A stretch of 64,000 bases of DNA from Hahella ganghwensis DSM 17046 (GCF_000376785.1 NZ_AQXX01000144.1:224734-288733); one strand, 5' to 3'; shown: positions 29,166 to 38,179, counted from the stretch's first letter. Notes: generated from the sequence alone by a model not told the origin. Program-made: numbers and translations.

Positions 29166-29663
29166 ATGCCCGCGTGGTTAAGTAATCGAATGATATACGG
29201 ACTGGCTTTTGCCGTCATTGCCGGATTGATGGGGTTCGCCTTTTACCTGCAGTATGTTGAGGGGTTGGAACCTTGTCCGCTATGTATGGCGCAAAGAATT
29301 GCCTTTGTGGCTCTGGGTCTGGTTTTTCTTGCTGCTTTTTTGCATGGACCCAAGAAGCTGGGAAGTATGGTGTACACTGCACTTGGTGGTCTGGTTGCGC
29401 TGTCTGGGCTGGCGCTGGCAATACGCCAGTTGTGGTTGCAGAACCTGCCGGAAGATCAGGTGCCAGCCTGTGGGCCTGGCCTCGAATATATGCTTGAAGT
29501 CTTTCCTCTGGGCGAAGTTATTACCATGATGCTGAAGGGGACTGGTGAATGCGCTGAAGTGCAGTGGACATTTATAGGTCTGAGTATCCCAGGTTGGACA
29601 GCAATCGCATTTATTGGTTTTGTTTTTCTGCTTGGTTCTACCCTGGTCCGTAGCCGGAGATAG
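29166..29663 (+). CDS. dsbB: disulfide bond formation protein DsbB
   Basis: Inner-membrane protein that reoxidises DsbA using quinone. Four membrane segments are visible. The two cysteine pairs are C37-P-L-C40 in the first periplasmic loop and C102 (ACGPG) with C129 (GTGEC) in the second. 165 residues, normal length. AGGAGAAGTT precedes the ATG. Its neighbour is rsd/algQ, the same pairing as in Pseudomonas. Confidence 0.95.
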   Translation: MPAWLSNRMIYGLAFAVIAGLMGFAFYLQYVEGLEPCPLCMAQRIAFVALGLVFLAAFLHGPKKLGSMVYTALGGLVALSGLALAIRQLWLQNLPEDQVPACGPGLEYMLEVFPLGEVITMMLKGTGECAEVQWTFIGLSIPGWTAIAFIGFVFLLGSTLVRSRR

Positions 29664-30014
29664 TGACAACATATTTCGATCAGGATAGAAGGGGCAAACT
29701 TAAAATTGTGCAAAAGCTTGGTCGCATTTAGGGCCAATCAGTATTGCGGCCTTGTTTCAGGATTACCTGTTCGCGTATAGTGGAATTCACCGATTCATCA
29801 GTAATATGATTGTAAGCCCGCCAGGGTTATGGTGAAGCCAGGGTCGGCAGTTTGCCGGGGCCCACCCCAGGTGTCAGGTGCTGGAGGTTCTGGTTTCAAC
29901 GTCCGAATAGTCCAAGGTGGGCGATTTCAAGTGGTAACGTTCAGTAGTACTCGTTCCACGACATTTGCATAAAAGAATAACGTCTGTAGAGCTAGGTCTA
30001 GAGAAGGTGAGGTC
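29664..30014. other. intergenic region dsbB to rsd, GC-rich hairpins
   Basis: 351 nt without an ORF. It contains two adjacent small stems, CGGCA/TGCCG (29845-29857) and GGGG/CCCC (29857-29868), that could belong to a leader or small RNA. No terminator T run and no known riboswitch pattern were recognised. Confidence 0.35.
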
Positions 30015-30488
30015 ATGCTAGAAAACTGCCAGAGCGCAAAAGAAAAATGGGGTGGAGTCAGCGAAATTATTGATCGTTGGCTGCGCGAGCGTCAGGACTT
30101 GATTGTTCGCTACTGTGATTTGATTGGCAGAGGGGAGTTTGACGACTGTGAAGTTGCTGTGACCACTTTCCGACAATTCTGCCAGGTGCTTCTGGATTAT
30201 GTTTCTGCTGGACATTTTGAAGTTTACGAGCAACTGATAGAAGAAGCTCATGAGTTCAATGATGGTGGGATAGAGTTGGCTCATAAGCTGTATCCTGAAA
30301 TTCAGGCGACCACAGAAGCCTCGCTTGATTTTAATGACAAGTTCGACAAGACTCCGGAAGAGCTGGAAGAAATCAATTCCATGTTACCAGAGCTGTCCAA
30401 GCTTGGTGAAAAGCTGGAAGAGCGTTTTGAGCTTGAAGATATGCTGATTTCCAAGCTGCATACCGCTCACGCTGATCAGGTCGCTTAA
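30015..30488 (+). CDS. rsd: anti-sigma70 regulator Rsd/AlgQ
   Basis: 157-residue all-helical protein that binds sigma70 and shifts RNA polymerase toward alternative sigma factors. Its N-terminus closely follows Pseudomonas AlgQ (MLENC...KWGGV, IDRWLRERQDLIVRYCDLIG). In P. aeruginosa AlgQ promotes algD expression, so this gene may act on the alginate operon here (inference). GGTGAGG precedes the ATG. Confidence 0.92.
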   Translation: MLENCQSAKEKWGGVSEIIDRWLRERQDLIVRYCDLIGRGEFDDCEVAVTTFRQFCQVLLDYVSAGHFEVYEQLIEEAHEFNDGGIELAHKLYPEIQATTEASLDFNDKFDKTPEELEEINSMLPELSKLGEKLEERFELEDMLISKLHTAHADQVA

Positions 30489-30540
30489 GTCAGCAACTGA
30501 ATAACTATGTCCACAATTGAATAAATAGTTGATAACCCAG

Positions 30541-30579
30541 GCCAGTGAATTTTCAGGTTCGCTGGCTTTGTTGTATTTG
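30541..30579 (+). terminator. rho-independent terminator after rsd
   Basis: GCCAGTGAA (30541-30549) pairs with TTCGCTGGC (30558-30566), one G-T pair, followed by TTTGTTGTATTTG. Confidence 0.75.
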
Positions 30580-30754
30580 CTTCCCTCTAAACGGTCATTT
30601 CCGCTTAATCGCTTTATTCCGATAAACATAACTTATTCTTTTTTATCCTGATATTTGGTCTTATAAGGTCTGTTGGCTAAACTACACTATGAACTCTGGC
30701 CATATGCTGATGAGCCCGACAACGCAATCTGAATTGAACGGATAAACTGTAAAC

Positions 30755-31762
30755 GTGACTCACCTTCTGTCGACAGCTGGCATCAAACTCAAGCGTGCAG
30801 CTGTCGGACTATCCCTGCTTTTAATGTCCCTGTTGCTTGCTGGCTGTGAAGCTCCGAAGCCTGATGAGGTTATGGAGGTTGCCGTTCAGGGGGTATTAAG
30901 TGGAGGGATATCCGGTGATGCTTCCTATGCTGTTATTGCCTCGGTGCAACATGGTGGGAGCCTGTGGAATGCCGATCGTGCTGAAAGACTGTATAACTGG
31001 AATCGCAGCGCGGGTGAATACACCACTTTTAGAGCGGCCGATATCTCCTCGGAAGGAAGAGTGGCCATTACGGCAGATAATATGGATCTTCTGGTGTGGG
31101 ATGTCAGCAGTGGCAGATCCCTTCACTTCTGGCGTGCGCCTTCCAAGGTGTTGTCTCTGGCTATCGGTCCGGATGGTCGTTATGCGTTACTGGGAATGCA
31201 GAATAACCAGGCTGCCTATTTTGATATCGAACGTGGCACTGTGCTTTATTTATTTCAGCATGGAGCAGAGGTTCATGGTGTTGCCTTGAGTGACGATGGG
31301 CAGTTTGCCATCACAGGATCAGATGACCAGTCAGCAAGACTGTGGCGTGTTAAAGATGGTGCCTTGTTGCATACCTTTGATCACTCGAACCAAGTTAGAA
31401 CAGTGGCAATGGCAGTGGACGGAGATATGGCTTTTACCACCGCTCAACGTGAGGATGCCATCATATGGGACTCGGCCAGCGGTGATGCACTGACAAAGCT
31501 GGATTACCGGTATGAAAACTTCACCAGTGCCCGTTTTTCACCGGATGGAAAATCGCTGGCATTAGGGACTTTTCGTGGCGACCTTTATTTGGTCAGTACG
31601 TCTGACGGGTCAGAGCTGGCTCACTGGAAAGCCAAGGCTCGGTCACCTTGGGGGCCTGGTAGCAGTGGTGCCATACTTGCCCTGGCATTCAGGCCGGATA
31701 AGCGGATATCCGCAATCACATCCGATGGCTTGTTGCAGACCTTCAGTCATCAGAACCAATAG
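30755..31762 (+). CDS. WD40-repeat lipoprotein
   Basis: 335 residues starting at GTG. A basic N-terminus and hydrophobic stretch lead to lipobox LAGC (Cys31). The remainder has repeated WD40-type blades, for example DNMDLLVWDVSSGR, SDDQSARLWRVKDG and REDAIIWDSASGD, about six or seven in all, predicted to fold as a propeller on the envelope. Specific partner unknown. It follows rsd and its terminator. Confidence 0.83.
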   Translation: MTHLLSTAGIKLKRAAVGLSLLLMSLLLAGCEAPKPDEVMEVAVQGVLSGGISGDASYAVIASVQHGGSLWNADRAERLYNWNRSAGEYTTFRAADISSEGRVAITADNMDLLVWDVSSGRSLHFWRAPSKVLSLAIGPDGRYALLGMQNNQAAYFDIERGTVLYLFQHGAEVHGVALSDDGQFAITGSDDQSARLWRVKDGALLHTFDHSNQVRTVAMAVDGDMAFTTAQREDAIIWDSASGDALTKLDYRYENFTSARFSPDGKSLALGTFRGDLYLVSTSDGSELAHWKAKARSPWGPGSSGAILALAFRPDKRISAITSDGLLQTFSHQNQ

Positions 31763-31803
31763 GTGTTGGCAAGCCTCGACAGACCCTGGCTGCCCGATTC
31801 TTT

Positions 31804-32472
31804 TCATCGGATGACAATATTCTGAGCACCTTTGATCACGCTATCCGGGTCTGGTCTGGCAGGGATACTGATTCCTTTCTGGGCAGCGCTGCGATCGCCG
31901 ATGGTCTCAGACCAGCGCGACAGGTTTGGAAGGTCATCAATAGATACCCCCGACCAATTGTGGGTCCTTACCCAAGCCCAGTTAGCCATGTCTGCAATAC
32001 TATAATCGCCGGCGAGGAATTCATGATCCTCCAGTTGCTTATCAAGAACAGTGAAGAGTCGTTTGACTTCATGCTGGTAACGATCAATGGCTGGTTGAAT
32101 TTTCTCCTGGAAGTATCGATAGAAAACATTGGCTTGCCCCATCATTGGTCCGATCCCCCCCATCTGGAACATCAGCCACTGAATGACCAGGGAGCGTTTC
32201 TTGGTATTTTCGGGATAGAACTGACCGGTCTTTTCCCCCAGGTAAATCAGAATCGCTCCTGACTCAAAAACCACGAAATTGTCGTTATCTCTATCGACAA
32301 TTGTGGGGATTCGACCGTTTGGATTAAGTTTGAGGTGTTCGGGTGTTTTCTGGTCTCCCTGGCTGAGATTGATGGGGATCACTTGATAGGGAAGCGACAT
32401 CTCTTCCAGGGCAATGCTGATTTTGTGTCCGTTATTTTGATGCACAATCGGCCACATACGAAGATAAATCAA
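31804..32472 (-). CDS. glutathione S-transferase family protein
   Basis: 222 residues. Thioredoxin-like N-domain with [11 protein letters not shown] and the ESGAILIYL glutathione-binding segment, then the all-alpha C-domain ([11 protein letters not shown]). It is closest to YfcG/YghU-type enzymes that act on disulfides. Odd: where that group has a Thr-Pro-Asn turn before GHK, this protein reads [10 protein letters not shown], four residues longer and without the Thr. The start is a TTG at 32472; an ATG 5 codons later is also possible. The prophage lies immediately upstream. Confidence 0.85.
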   Translation of the reverse strand: MIYLRMWPIVHQNNGHKISIALEEMSLPYQVIPINLSQGDQKTPEHLKLNPNGRIPTIVDRDNDNFVVFESGAILIYLGEKTGQFYPENTKKRSLVIQWLMFQMGGIGPMMGQANVFYRYFQEKIQPAIDRYQHEVKRLFTVLDKQLEDHEFLAGDYSIADMANWAWVRTHNWSGVSIDDLPNLSRWSETIGDRSAAQKGISIPARPDPDSVIKGAQNIVIR

Positions 32473-32515
32473 TGCTTTAGGCGGCTTTGAGCCACCTTAA
32501 AACACTTATTAGCAC

Positions 32516-32539
32516 CTTTGTGTGGACACTTTGTGGACC
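32516..32539. promoter_or_regulatory. candidate integrase arm-type repeats near attL
   Basis: Two near-identical direct repeats, CTTTGTGTGGAC (32516-32527) and CTTTGTGGACC (32529-32539), lie directly after the integrase stop. Their position suits integrase binding sites next to the left attachment core; the core itself could not be defined without the other end. Confidence 0.45.
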
Positions 32540-32540
32540 T

Positions 32541-33554
32541 TTAGAGTGTTGCTATTGGATTCTTAGTTACTACATCTGCAAGGTGTTTAGGCGCTAATTT
32601 AGCGTACCGAATGGTCATGGTTAAGGTAGAGTGTCCCAAAGCGTCTTTCAGCTTCAGTATGTTTCCATCGTTGATCATGTAATGACTGGCAAAGGTGTGG
32701 CGTAACACATGTGTCAACTGACCATCCGGTAAGTGGATGTTCGCTCTCTTAACAGCACTCCGAAATGCTTCATTTGATGAGTTACTTGCAAACAAACGCC
32801 CAAAACGAGGCCGACCAGTTAGAATCTCATCTGCAAGCTCTGTCGATATTGGAATAATTCGAGCCTTAGTATTTTTTGTGTTAACAAAATGAACCTTATT
32901 CTGTTTTACTTGCTCGCCCCTTAGCTTTTCCGCCTCTCCCCAACGGGCGCCAGTTGCCAAGCATAGTTTGGCCATTACATAGACATCGGGATTCTTTGAC
33001 CGCTTTAACTCCATCAGCAGTGACTTTATCTGGTCCTCTTCAAGATAGATTAGATCTGGTTCATTTATTTTTAGCTTTGGAATCCCTCTCATCGGGTTTT
33101 CATGTTTCCAGTTCTTCAGCTTTATTAATGTTCCAAACACTGCCGATAAGTATGCATGCTCGTGGTTAATAGTGCTCGGTTCGACAAGTTTGTTTCTGCG
33201 TACATGCTTTTGCGTCAATCTCTGTCGCCTGTATTCAAGCCAGTTTTCACCGGTAAAGTTACGGGCAAGGGGATTACCTAACCGTTTAATTATGGCTGTT
33301 AGAGTTCGAAGTCTATTTTCACCGTCTTTCAAGGTATGGCCGTGCAGGTCATACCAGGTTTGAATTAAATCTGATAGTCGGCGCTTGTCTTTGTCTAGTT
33401 TTGACCATTCTCCAGCATTGGCTTTTGCCTTCTGAGCGACCAGCCATTGTTCTGCCTGTAACTTCCTGGGAAATGTCTTTCTAACTCGTGGGCCGCTACG
33501 TCCTTCTGGACGGAAATCTACCTTCCATCCCTTCTCCACTTTGGTGATGGCCAT
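32541..33554 (-). CDS. int: prophage tyrosine integrase
   Basis: Site-specific recombinase for phage integration and excision, 337 residues. The N-terminal arm-binding region is followed by an SAM-like core (residues 55-150) and a catalytic domain with R204 (TGARWGEAEKL), H282-V-L-R285, H308 (ALGHSTLTMT) and nucleophile Y317 (IRYAKL): a complete set. It is P2/HP1-like in length and motif spacing, transcribed toward the left attachment region. Confidence 0.94.
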   Translation of the reverse strand: MAITKVEKGWKVDFRPEGRSGPRVRKTFPRKLQAEQWLVAQKAKANAGEWSKLDKDKRRLSDLIQTWYDLHGHTLKDGENRLRTLTAIIKRLGNPLARNFTGENWLEYRRQRLTQKHVRRNKLVEPSTINHEHAYLSAVFGTLIKLKNWKHENPMRGIPKLKINEPDLIYLEEDQIKSLLMELKRSKNPDVYVMAKLCLATGARWGEAEKLRGEQVKQNKVHFVNTKNTKARIIPISTELADEILTGRPRFGRLFASNSSNEAFRSAVKRANIHLPDGQLTHVLRHTFASHYMINDGNILKLKDALGHSTLTMTIRYAKLAPKHLADVVTKNPIATL

Positions 33555-33589
33555 TCTCTAACTACTCACTCCCTTATTATTAAATCTGA

Positions 33590-33943
33590 TTACCTATTGC
33601 CGTTAAGAGGTTCATTTTTGTCCTGGACTTCGATAGCGTCTCTAAACCCGTAGCCTGCGGGTATCTCTCCAATTTTGATTTTTAGAGCAATCAACTGACA
33701 ATATTCATTATCGCTGCGCTCTAACTCAGAGAGAGAGATTTTTCCCCCATACACAAGCCAGGGCATCATCTCTGGAAACATCTTCCCTAATTTCTCGAAC
33801 TCATCTTCAGCAACCCGAGCTTTTAATTGCTCTAGGTTTTTCAGACGTATGAGATTGATGTCTAAGAATTCAGCAAACCGCATTCGAGTAAATCCCATTA
33901 ACTCCCGCATTCCCTTAAGTCTTTCACCCGCTTTTAACCCCAT
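33590..33943 (-). CDS. small phage repressor (HTH)
   Basis: 117 residues with an N-terminal helix-turn-helix (about residues 5-60, GERLKGMRELMGFTRMRFAEFL). Position and orientation, next to int and divergent from a Cox-like gene, match the lysogeny repressor of P2-type phages. AAAAGGA precedes the ATG. No RecA-cleavable peptidase domain is present, so induction would need another route; compare the SOS-box gene at 39317. Confidence 0.75.
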   Translation of the reverse strand: MGLKAGERLKGMRELMGFTRMRFAEFLDINLIRLKNLEQLKARVAEDEFEKLGKMFPEMMPWLVYGGKISLSELERSDNEYCQLIALKIKIGEIPAGYGFRDAIEVQDKNEPLNGNR

Positions 33944-33976
33944 TTTTTTTCCTTTTGCATTTCAACCTAACCACAC

Positions 33977-33990
33977 ATACGGCCACATTT
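33977..33990. promoter_or_regulatory. operator-like repeat, copy 1
   Basis: ATACGGCCACATTT, 34 nt upstream of the repressor start. An identical copy occurs exactly 160 bp away beside the divergent gene, as expected for operators bound by one regulator. Confidence 0.6.
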
Positions 33991-34108
33991 GTACACCTTA
34001 AGACATTATTATTGCAAGGCTAAGCCTTAAAAAATATCTCTTGGCGCATATCTTAGTATTAAAAAAGAATGAATTAGGGTAATAATTATCTCTTATCGAT
34101 CATATAAG

Positions 34109-34138
34109 TTGACATCTGATCGGCGAGGGGTAAATAAT
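34109..34138 (+). promoter_or_regulatory. putative rightward early promoter
   Basis: TTGACA (34109-34114), an 18-nt spacer and AATAAT (34133-34138). The downstream edge overlaps operator copy 2, which would let a bound repressor block initiation. Confidence 0.6.
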
Positions 34139-34150
34139 ACGGCCACATTT
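34137..34150. promoter_or_regulatory. operator-like repeat, copy 2
   Basis: Second exact copy of ATACGGCCACATTT, in the same orientation, placed over the start region of the putative rightward promoter and 41 nt before the Cox-like gene. Confidence 0.6.
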
Positions 34151-34191
34151 CACCACATACGTTCGACTAATACATACAAGGAAACCGCTGT

Positions 34192-34389
34192 ATGCCAACG
34201 ATGATTTCCATCGAATCCCCCGTAATGACTAGAGAAAGGTTCGCTAAAGCCAGCGGGTTGCGTGAGGAACAAATCAGGGGACAAATGGACCGGGACCAAA
34301 TCCCGACGAAAAAAATTGGGCGTCTACTCCTGGTCAACGTGGCTAGGCTGGCCCTGGACTGCGTTGAAGCTGACGAAGACCAAGAGTAA
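34192..34389 (+). CDS. cox: Cox/Apl-like DNA-binding protein
   Basis: 65 residues with a compact helix-turn-helix (TRERFAKASGLREEQIRGQ) followed by a beta hairpin (IPTKKIGRLLLVNV), resembling P2 Cox and related excisionase/repressor proteins. Divergent from the repressor, first gene of the rightward early operon. In P2-type phages this protein favours lytic growth and excision (family knowledge). AAGGAAACCGCTGT precedes the ATG. Confidence 0.75.
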   Translation: MPTMISIESPVMTRERFAKASGLREEQIRGQMDRDQIPTKKIGRLLLVNVARLALDCVEADEDQE

Positions 34390-34397
34390 TCAAGGCA

Positions 34398-37052
34398 ATG
34401 AAAGATTTTGATAACAGAACCGAAATTGTGGAGGCACTGACCAGTGATGGTCAGTTTGCCTTCAAGCAGGTCGGGGAATACCTACAACAGGGCCGTTGCC
34501 CGGGCTGTGGCAAAAAGGAACTGTTTGTTAGTAAAAAAGAACCCTGGCGGGTTAGCTGTAACCGCATGAATAAGTGTGGTTACAGCGAAACCACCCGGGA
34601 GCTGTACCCGGAACTTTTTAACAACTATTCCGAACGTTTCCCTATTACGGAAGACAATCCCAACGCGACGGCAGACGCCTATCTGGCACACAACCGCCGT
34701 TTTCCCATCAGCAAGATGGCCGGATGTTATGAACAAGGCAACTACAAGCTCCCGAAGTCCCAGGAGTGGTGTAATACGGTCCGCTTCTATCTGAACAGCG
34801 ATAGAACCCTGTATTGGGAACGGTTGATTGATAAGCAGAAGGACGACGGCCAGCGGATTAACTTTGGTGGCAAGCGTCTCAACGTCAATGGAAAGTGGGT
34901 ATTGGCTGATCCCGTCAAAGGCAAATGGTGGATGCCGCCCAACCAGGAAATCCTGGCAGGGGACCGGGTGTATATAGTCGAAGGCATTTTTCATGCTTTG
35001 GCATTGCACTTTTCCGGTTTCAAAGCGGTGGCGATCTTCGCCGCCGGTTACTTTCCCAGTGAGGCAATCAAGTCCCACCTGGGGAAAAAGGTCATCTGGA
35101 TTGTGGCGCTGGATGATGACAAAGCCGGCCGTAAGTTCATGCGCTCCCACTATCAGAAGCTCAAGAAAATGGATGAGCACGCCGAAGTGGCACTGACCGG
35201 GACCAGCCGGGACTGGGACGACCTTTACCGCCTGGGCAAGATCACCAAAAGCTTTCTGCAGGATGCCCAATATCGGGGGCTCATGTTCACAGCCAAAAGC
35301 GTGTTGTGGAAGGCCTACGCGCTGTACCTATGGAAACGTCATTCTTACTTTGTCATCGACTTTGACAACCGCCTGTATTCAGTCACGGTGGACGTGCATA
35401 AGCTCTATGAGGAATTGGACGGGGAAGAGCTACAGCTAGGCAAAGGCTTTGATCCGTTCAGCCAGAACTGTACCGCGTTTCCCATCAGTAACTTTGTCCC
35501 GGAACTGCTCTACGCCGAGCGTGACGACATCCTGGATGAAAAGTTCTATATGTTCCAGGTGAAGTACAGCAGCAATAACCCGGATGCGCTGATCCGGTTG
35601 GATGGAACCAACATCGACACCGCGTCGAGTTTTCACAAGGCGATGATCACCAAGGGCTACGGTGCCTTTTCTGGAAGCTCCAAGGACATGGCCATGCTGC
35701 ACGAGCAATGGTTAAACCGACAGGTCAAAGAAATTCAGTCCATCCCTTATGTGGGGTATCACGCTGATAGTCTGACCTATGTTTATCAGGCATTTGCTTT
35801 CAGTAAAGGCAAAGCCCTGGAGCTGAACACAGAAGGCTACTTTGAAACCGACCGAGGCGGCATCAAAACCAGCTTTAAGGGGTTTGAAGTACATTCAGGG
35901 GAATTCAGCCCGGAATGGATCGATAACTTTATGACCACCTTTTCCTGGCAAGGATTAACCGCGCTGGCCTTCTGGCTGGGCTCGTTGTTCGTTCAACAGA
36001 TCCGGGCCAAACACAAGAGTTTTCCATTCCTGGAACTGACAGGCGATCCCGGGGCGGGGAAATCCACCTTGATTGAATTTCTGTGGAAACTCATGGGGCG
36101 GGATGATTACGAAGGCTTTGACGCTATGAAAGCCACCGCCGCCGGCCGGAGAAGGGCATTTACCCAAAGCTCCAATATGCCGTTGGTGTTGATTGAGTCC
36201 GACCGGGGAGATGAACCGGACGCCAAAAAGAAGCAATTTGATTTCGATGAGTTCAAACCCTTCTTTAACGGTCGGGCCGTCGGCACCCTGGGAGTAGCCA
36301 AACGCGGTAACGACACAGAAGAACCGTTGTTCTTAGGTTCTCTGGTGTTTGCGCAAAATGCCGAGGTGGACGGCTCCGAAGCGTTGTTACAGCGGATCGT
36401 CCATTGCCACTGTACGACCGAACACCACACACCTGGTACGCGAAAGCTGGCCCAGTGGTTCGAACGACAGACCGTGGATCAGGTCGCCGGCTTTTTGTGC
36501 CTGGCTCTGGAGAAGGAAACCCAGATCCTAAACACATTTTTCAGTGAGTATGCGCGTTATGAAGAAGCCTTCACCCATCGTGGGGAAATCAAAACCAGCC
36601 TGTCACGCCTGGTGAAAAACCACGCCCAGGTGATGGCGGCTGCTAAAGCGTTAAAGCATATCTTCCCAACGTTAAATGAAAGCGCTTTCGCAGGTTTGAA
36701 TGACTATCTGTATGAGCGAGCACTGAGCCGTCAGGAACGTCTGGCAAAAGATCACCCGCTGGTTGCCGAGTTTTGGGAGTCCTATGAATATCTCAATATT
36801 CAACCAGACCACACCGCGCTATCACCCAGTTCTATGGCAGAGGTGTTGAATCACTCTACAGGGGCTGAACAAATCGCCATTAACCTGAACCATTTTGATG
36901 AGGTGTGCCGGGATCGTGGTCAGAAGTCCCTCGACCTTAAGACATTAAAAAAGTTGCTGCCCAACAGTCAGCGCTACAAGTTTGTGGAAAGTCGCAAGGT
37001 GTATTCAAAACGGCTGAACAAAACCCTGCATTGCTGGATTTTTAAGCGTTAA
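34398..37052 (+). CDS. phage replication primase/helicase (zinc finger, toprim, P-loop)
   Basis: 884 residues, likely the phage replication initiator. A zinc ribbon has cysteines 34, 37, 54 and 60; a toprim-like segment has VYIVEG (191-196) and VALDDDKAG (near 237); a C-terminal helicase-like ATPase has the P-loop GDPGAGKST near residue 549. The layout is like plasmid/phage primase-helicase proteins (P4 alpha-like), not the rolling-circle A protein of P2. It is followed directly by an iteron-rich region that could be its origin. It starts 8 nt after the cox stop. Confidence 0.85.
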   Translation: MKDFDNRTEIVEALTSDGQFAFKQVGEYLQQGRCPGCGKKELFVSKKEPWRVSCNRMNKCGYSETTRELYPELFNNYSERFPITEDNPNATADAYLAHNRRFPISKMAGCYEQGNYKLPKSQEWCNTVRFYLNSDRTLYWERLIDKQKDDGQRINFGGKRLNVNGKWVLADPVKGKWWMPPNQEILAGDRVYIVEGIFHALALHFSGFKAVAIFAAGYFPSEAIKSHLGKKVIWIVALDDDKAGRKFMRSHYQKLKKMDEHAEVALTGTSRDWDDLYRLGKITKSFLQDAQYRGLMFTAKSVLWKAYALYLWKRHSYFVIDFDNRLYSVTVDVHKLYEELDGEELQLGKGFDPFSQNCTAFPISNFVPELLYAERDDILDEKFYMFQVKYSSNNPDALIRLDGTNIDTASSFHKAMITKGYGAFSGSSKDMAMLHEQWLNRQVKEIQSIPYVGYHADSLTYVYQAFAFSKGKALELNTEGYFETDRGGIKTSFKGFEVHSGEFSPEWIDNFMTTFSWQGLTALAFWLGSLFVQQIRAKHKSFPFLELTGDPGAGKSTLIEFLWKLMGRDDYEGFDAMKATAAGRRRAFTQSSNMPLVLIESDRGDEPDAKKKQFDFDEFKPFFNGRAVGTLGVAKRGNDTEEPLFLGSLVFAQNAEVDGSEALLQRIVHCHCTTEHHTPGTRKLAQWFERQTVDQVAGFLCLALEKETQILNTFFSEYARYEEAFTHRGEIKTSLSRLVKNHAQVMAAAKALKHIFPTLNESAFAGLNDYLYERALSRQERLAKDHPLVAEFWESYEYLNIQPDHTALSPSSMAEVLNHSTGAEQIAINLNHFDEVCRDRGQKSLDLKTLKKLLPNSQRYKFVESRKVYSKRLNKTLHCWIFKR

Positions 37053-37110
37053 TCATACGTGTGAGTACGTGGGAAAGCGTGAGAGATAGGCGGAAAGTTT
37101 CATTTTTCCA

Positions 37111-37444
37111 AGGGGGGTGTCGGAAAAAGGTAATATAGGTAAGAAGGTCCAAAAAAGTGCCATATTCCTTATTAAAAACAGTAGGTTATAGATTTATTAA
37201 AAAGGTAAGAAAAAGGTAATATTGAGGTAAGTTTCTTACCTTTTTACACCTTAAAAACTTACTTCCACCTTACCTTTTTGAAAAACAAAAAATCCTTATA
37301 AATCAATGATCTTACTTTTTACCTTACCTTGATATTACCTTTTTCTTACCTTTCGCAAATAAGTTAAAAATCTAATTAAAACATATAGATAGATGATGTT
37401 TTTGGAAGCGTCTTACCTATATTACCTTTTTCCGACACCCCCCT
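37111..37444. repeat. nested inverted-repeat, iteron-rich putative phage origin
   Basis: This gene-free A/T-rich stretch is bounded by a perfect 34-bp inverted repeat (37111-37144 and 37411-37444). Inside it lies a perfect 22-bp inverted repeat (37201-37222 and 37332-37353) and a short one, AGGTAAG-TTT-CTTACCT (37225-37241). All are built from one unit: GGTAA occurs 5 times and its complement TTACC 8 times. Iterons, low GC and location directly after the replication protein suggest a replication origin. A regulatory or structured-RNA role is the alternative. Confidence 0.7.
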
Positions 37445-37508
37445 CTGATTTTTGAGGGGAAACAGAACCGGGAAGAGACCCGGAATCAATGCAAAAGGAG
37501 AAAACGCA

Positions 37509-38054
37509 ATGATAGATAAAGTGGCCAATGAGCCAACTATAGAGGCACCCCTATGCCCAATGGAGACATGGGCAAAAGGGATCTGCAACGGCTTGGCCGT
37601 CGTGCCGGGTGTTGTGAGCACGTTAAATGGCAAACAGGCTTTGCGCTGTTGGGTATATGAAGCCAAGACCCGGGGACGGCTCCGAGTCCTGGAGACCCTG
37701 GGCAAGCGCCATCGGCTGGCGAAACCGGAATCACTACAGCCAACCCAGGAGTTTTTCTTCTATTGGGACCAGGCTTTGGAAGTACTGGGAGAGAGAGCTT
37801 TTGCAATTACCTCAGCGAACCAGCGAGCCACGCCTCTGGATCAGATCGGCTTTAAATCGCCAACGGCAGTGAATGCGGTATTGATCCATGCCAAACGGTG
37901 CGACCAGATCTTACTGGCGACTATGGTCAGCTTGCTCCATCCGTCCTGGGGCACTTTATTAGCCATCAGTCACGGCGTATGCAGTCAAAGCGATATTCCG
38001 GGGCGGGTGATGGATCACCACTACGAAAGCGTTTTAGAAGGGTTGCTGATATGA
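37509..38054 (+). CDS. phage early protein, unknown
   Basis: Not recognised. 181 residues from the ATG at 37509, chosen because AAGGAG (37495-37500) sits just upstream; the frame is open 57 nt earlier but that part overlaps no ribosome site. Mixed alpha/beta composition with no signal peptide or membrane segment. It lies downstream of the putative origin and its stop overlaps the start of the next small ORF (ATGA), so the two are coupled. Confidence 0.7.
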   Translation: MIDKVANEPTIEAPLCPMETWAKGICNGLAVVPGVVSTLNGKQALRCWVYEAKTRGRLRVLETLGKRHRLAKPESLQPTQEFFFYWDQALEVLGERAFAITSANQRATPLDQIGFKSPTAVNAVLIHAKRCDQILLATMVSLLHPSWGTLLAISHGVCSQSDIPGRVMDHHYESVLEGLLI

Positions 38055-38179
38055 AGAATGCAAACAGGTGGGCGCTGGTAGCCGAACTTGACCGGGACGC
38101 TACCAGCCGCACAAGCCTTTATCAGGAAGACAAACCACACCAGGCCGATAAATCGGCGAAGCGATGCGCTTATGCGTGA
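38051..38179 (+). CDS. small phage ORF coupled to upstream gene
   Basis: 42 residues beginning MKNANRWALVAELDRDATS. The start overlaps the preceding stop by 4 nt (ATGA), a typical coupled arrangement. Hydrophilic, charged, no recognisable domain. Confidence 0.5.
   Translation: MKNANRWALVAELDRDATSRTSLYQEDKPHQADKSAKRCAYA

Noticed and set aside
34482..35270. 262-residue minus-strand ORF
   Set aside because: Antisense to the replication primase/helicase; no recognisable domain.
37111..37444. CRISPR array
   Set aside because: The GGTAA units are short, occur in both orientations and are not separated by uniform unique spacers; inverted symmetry fits an origin better.
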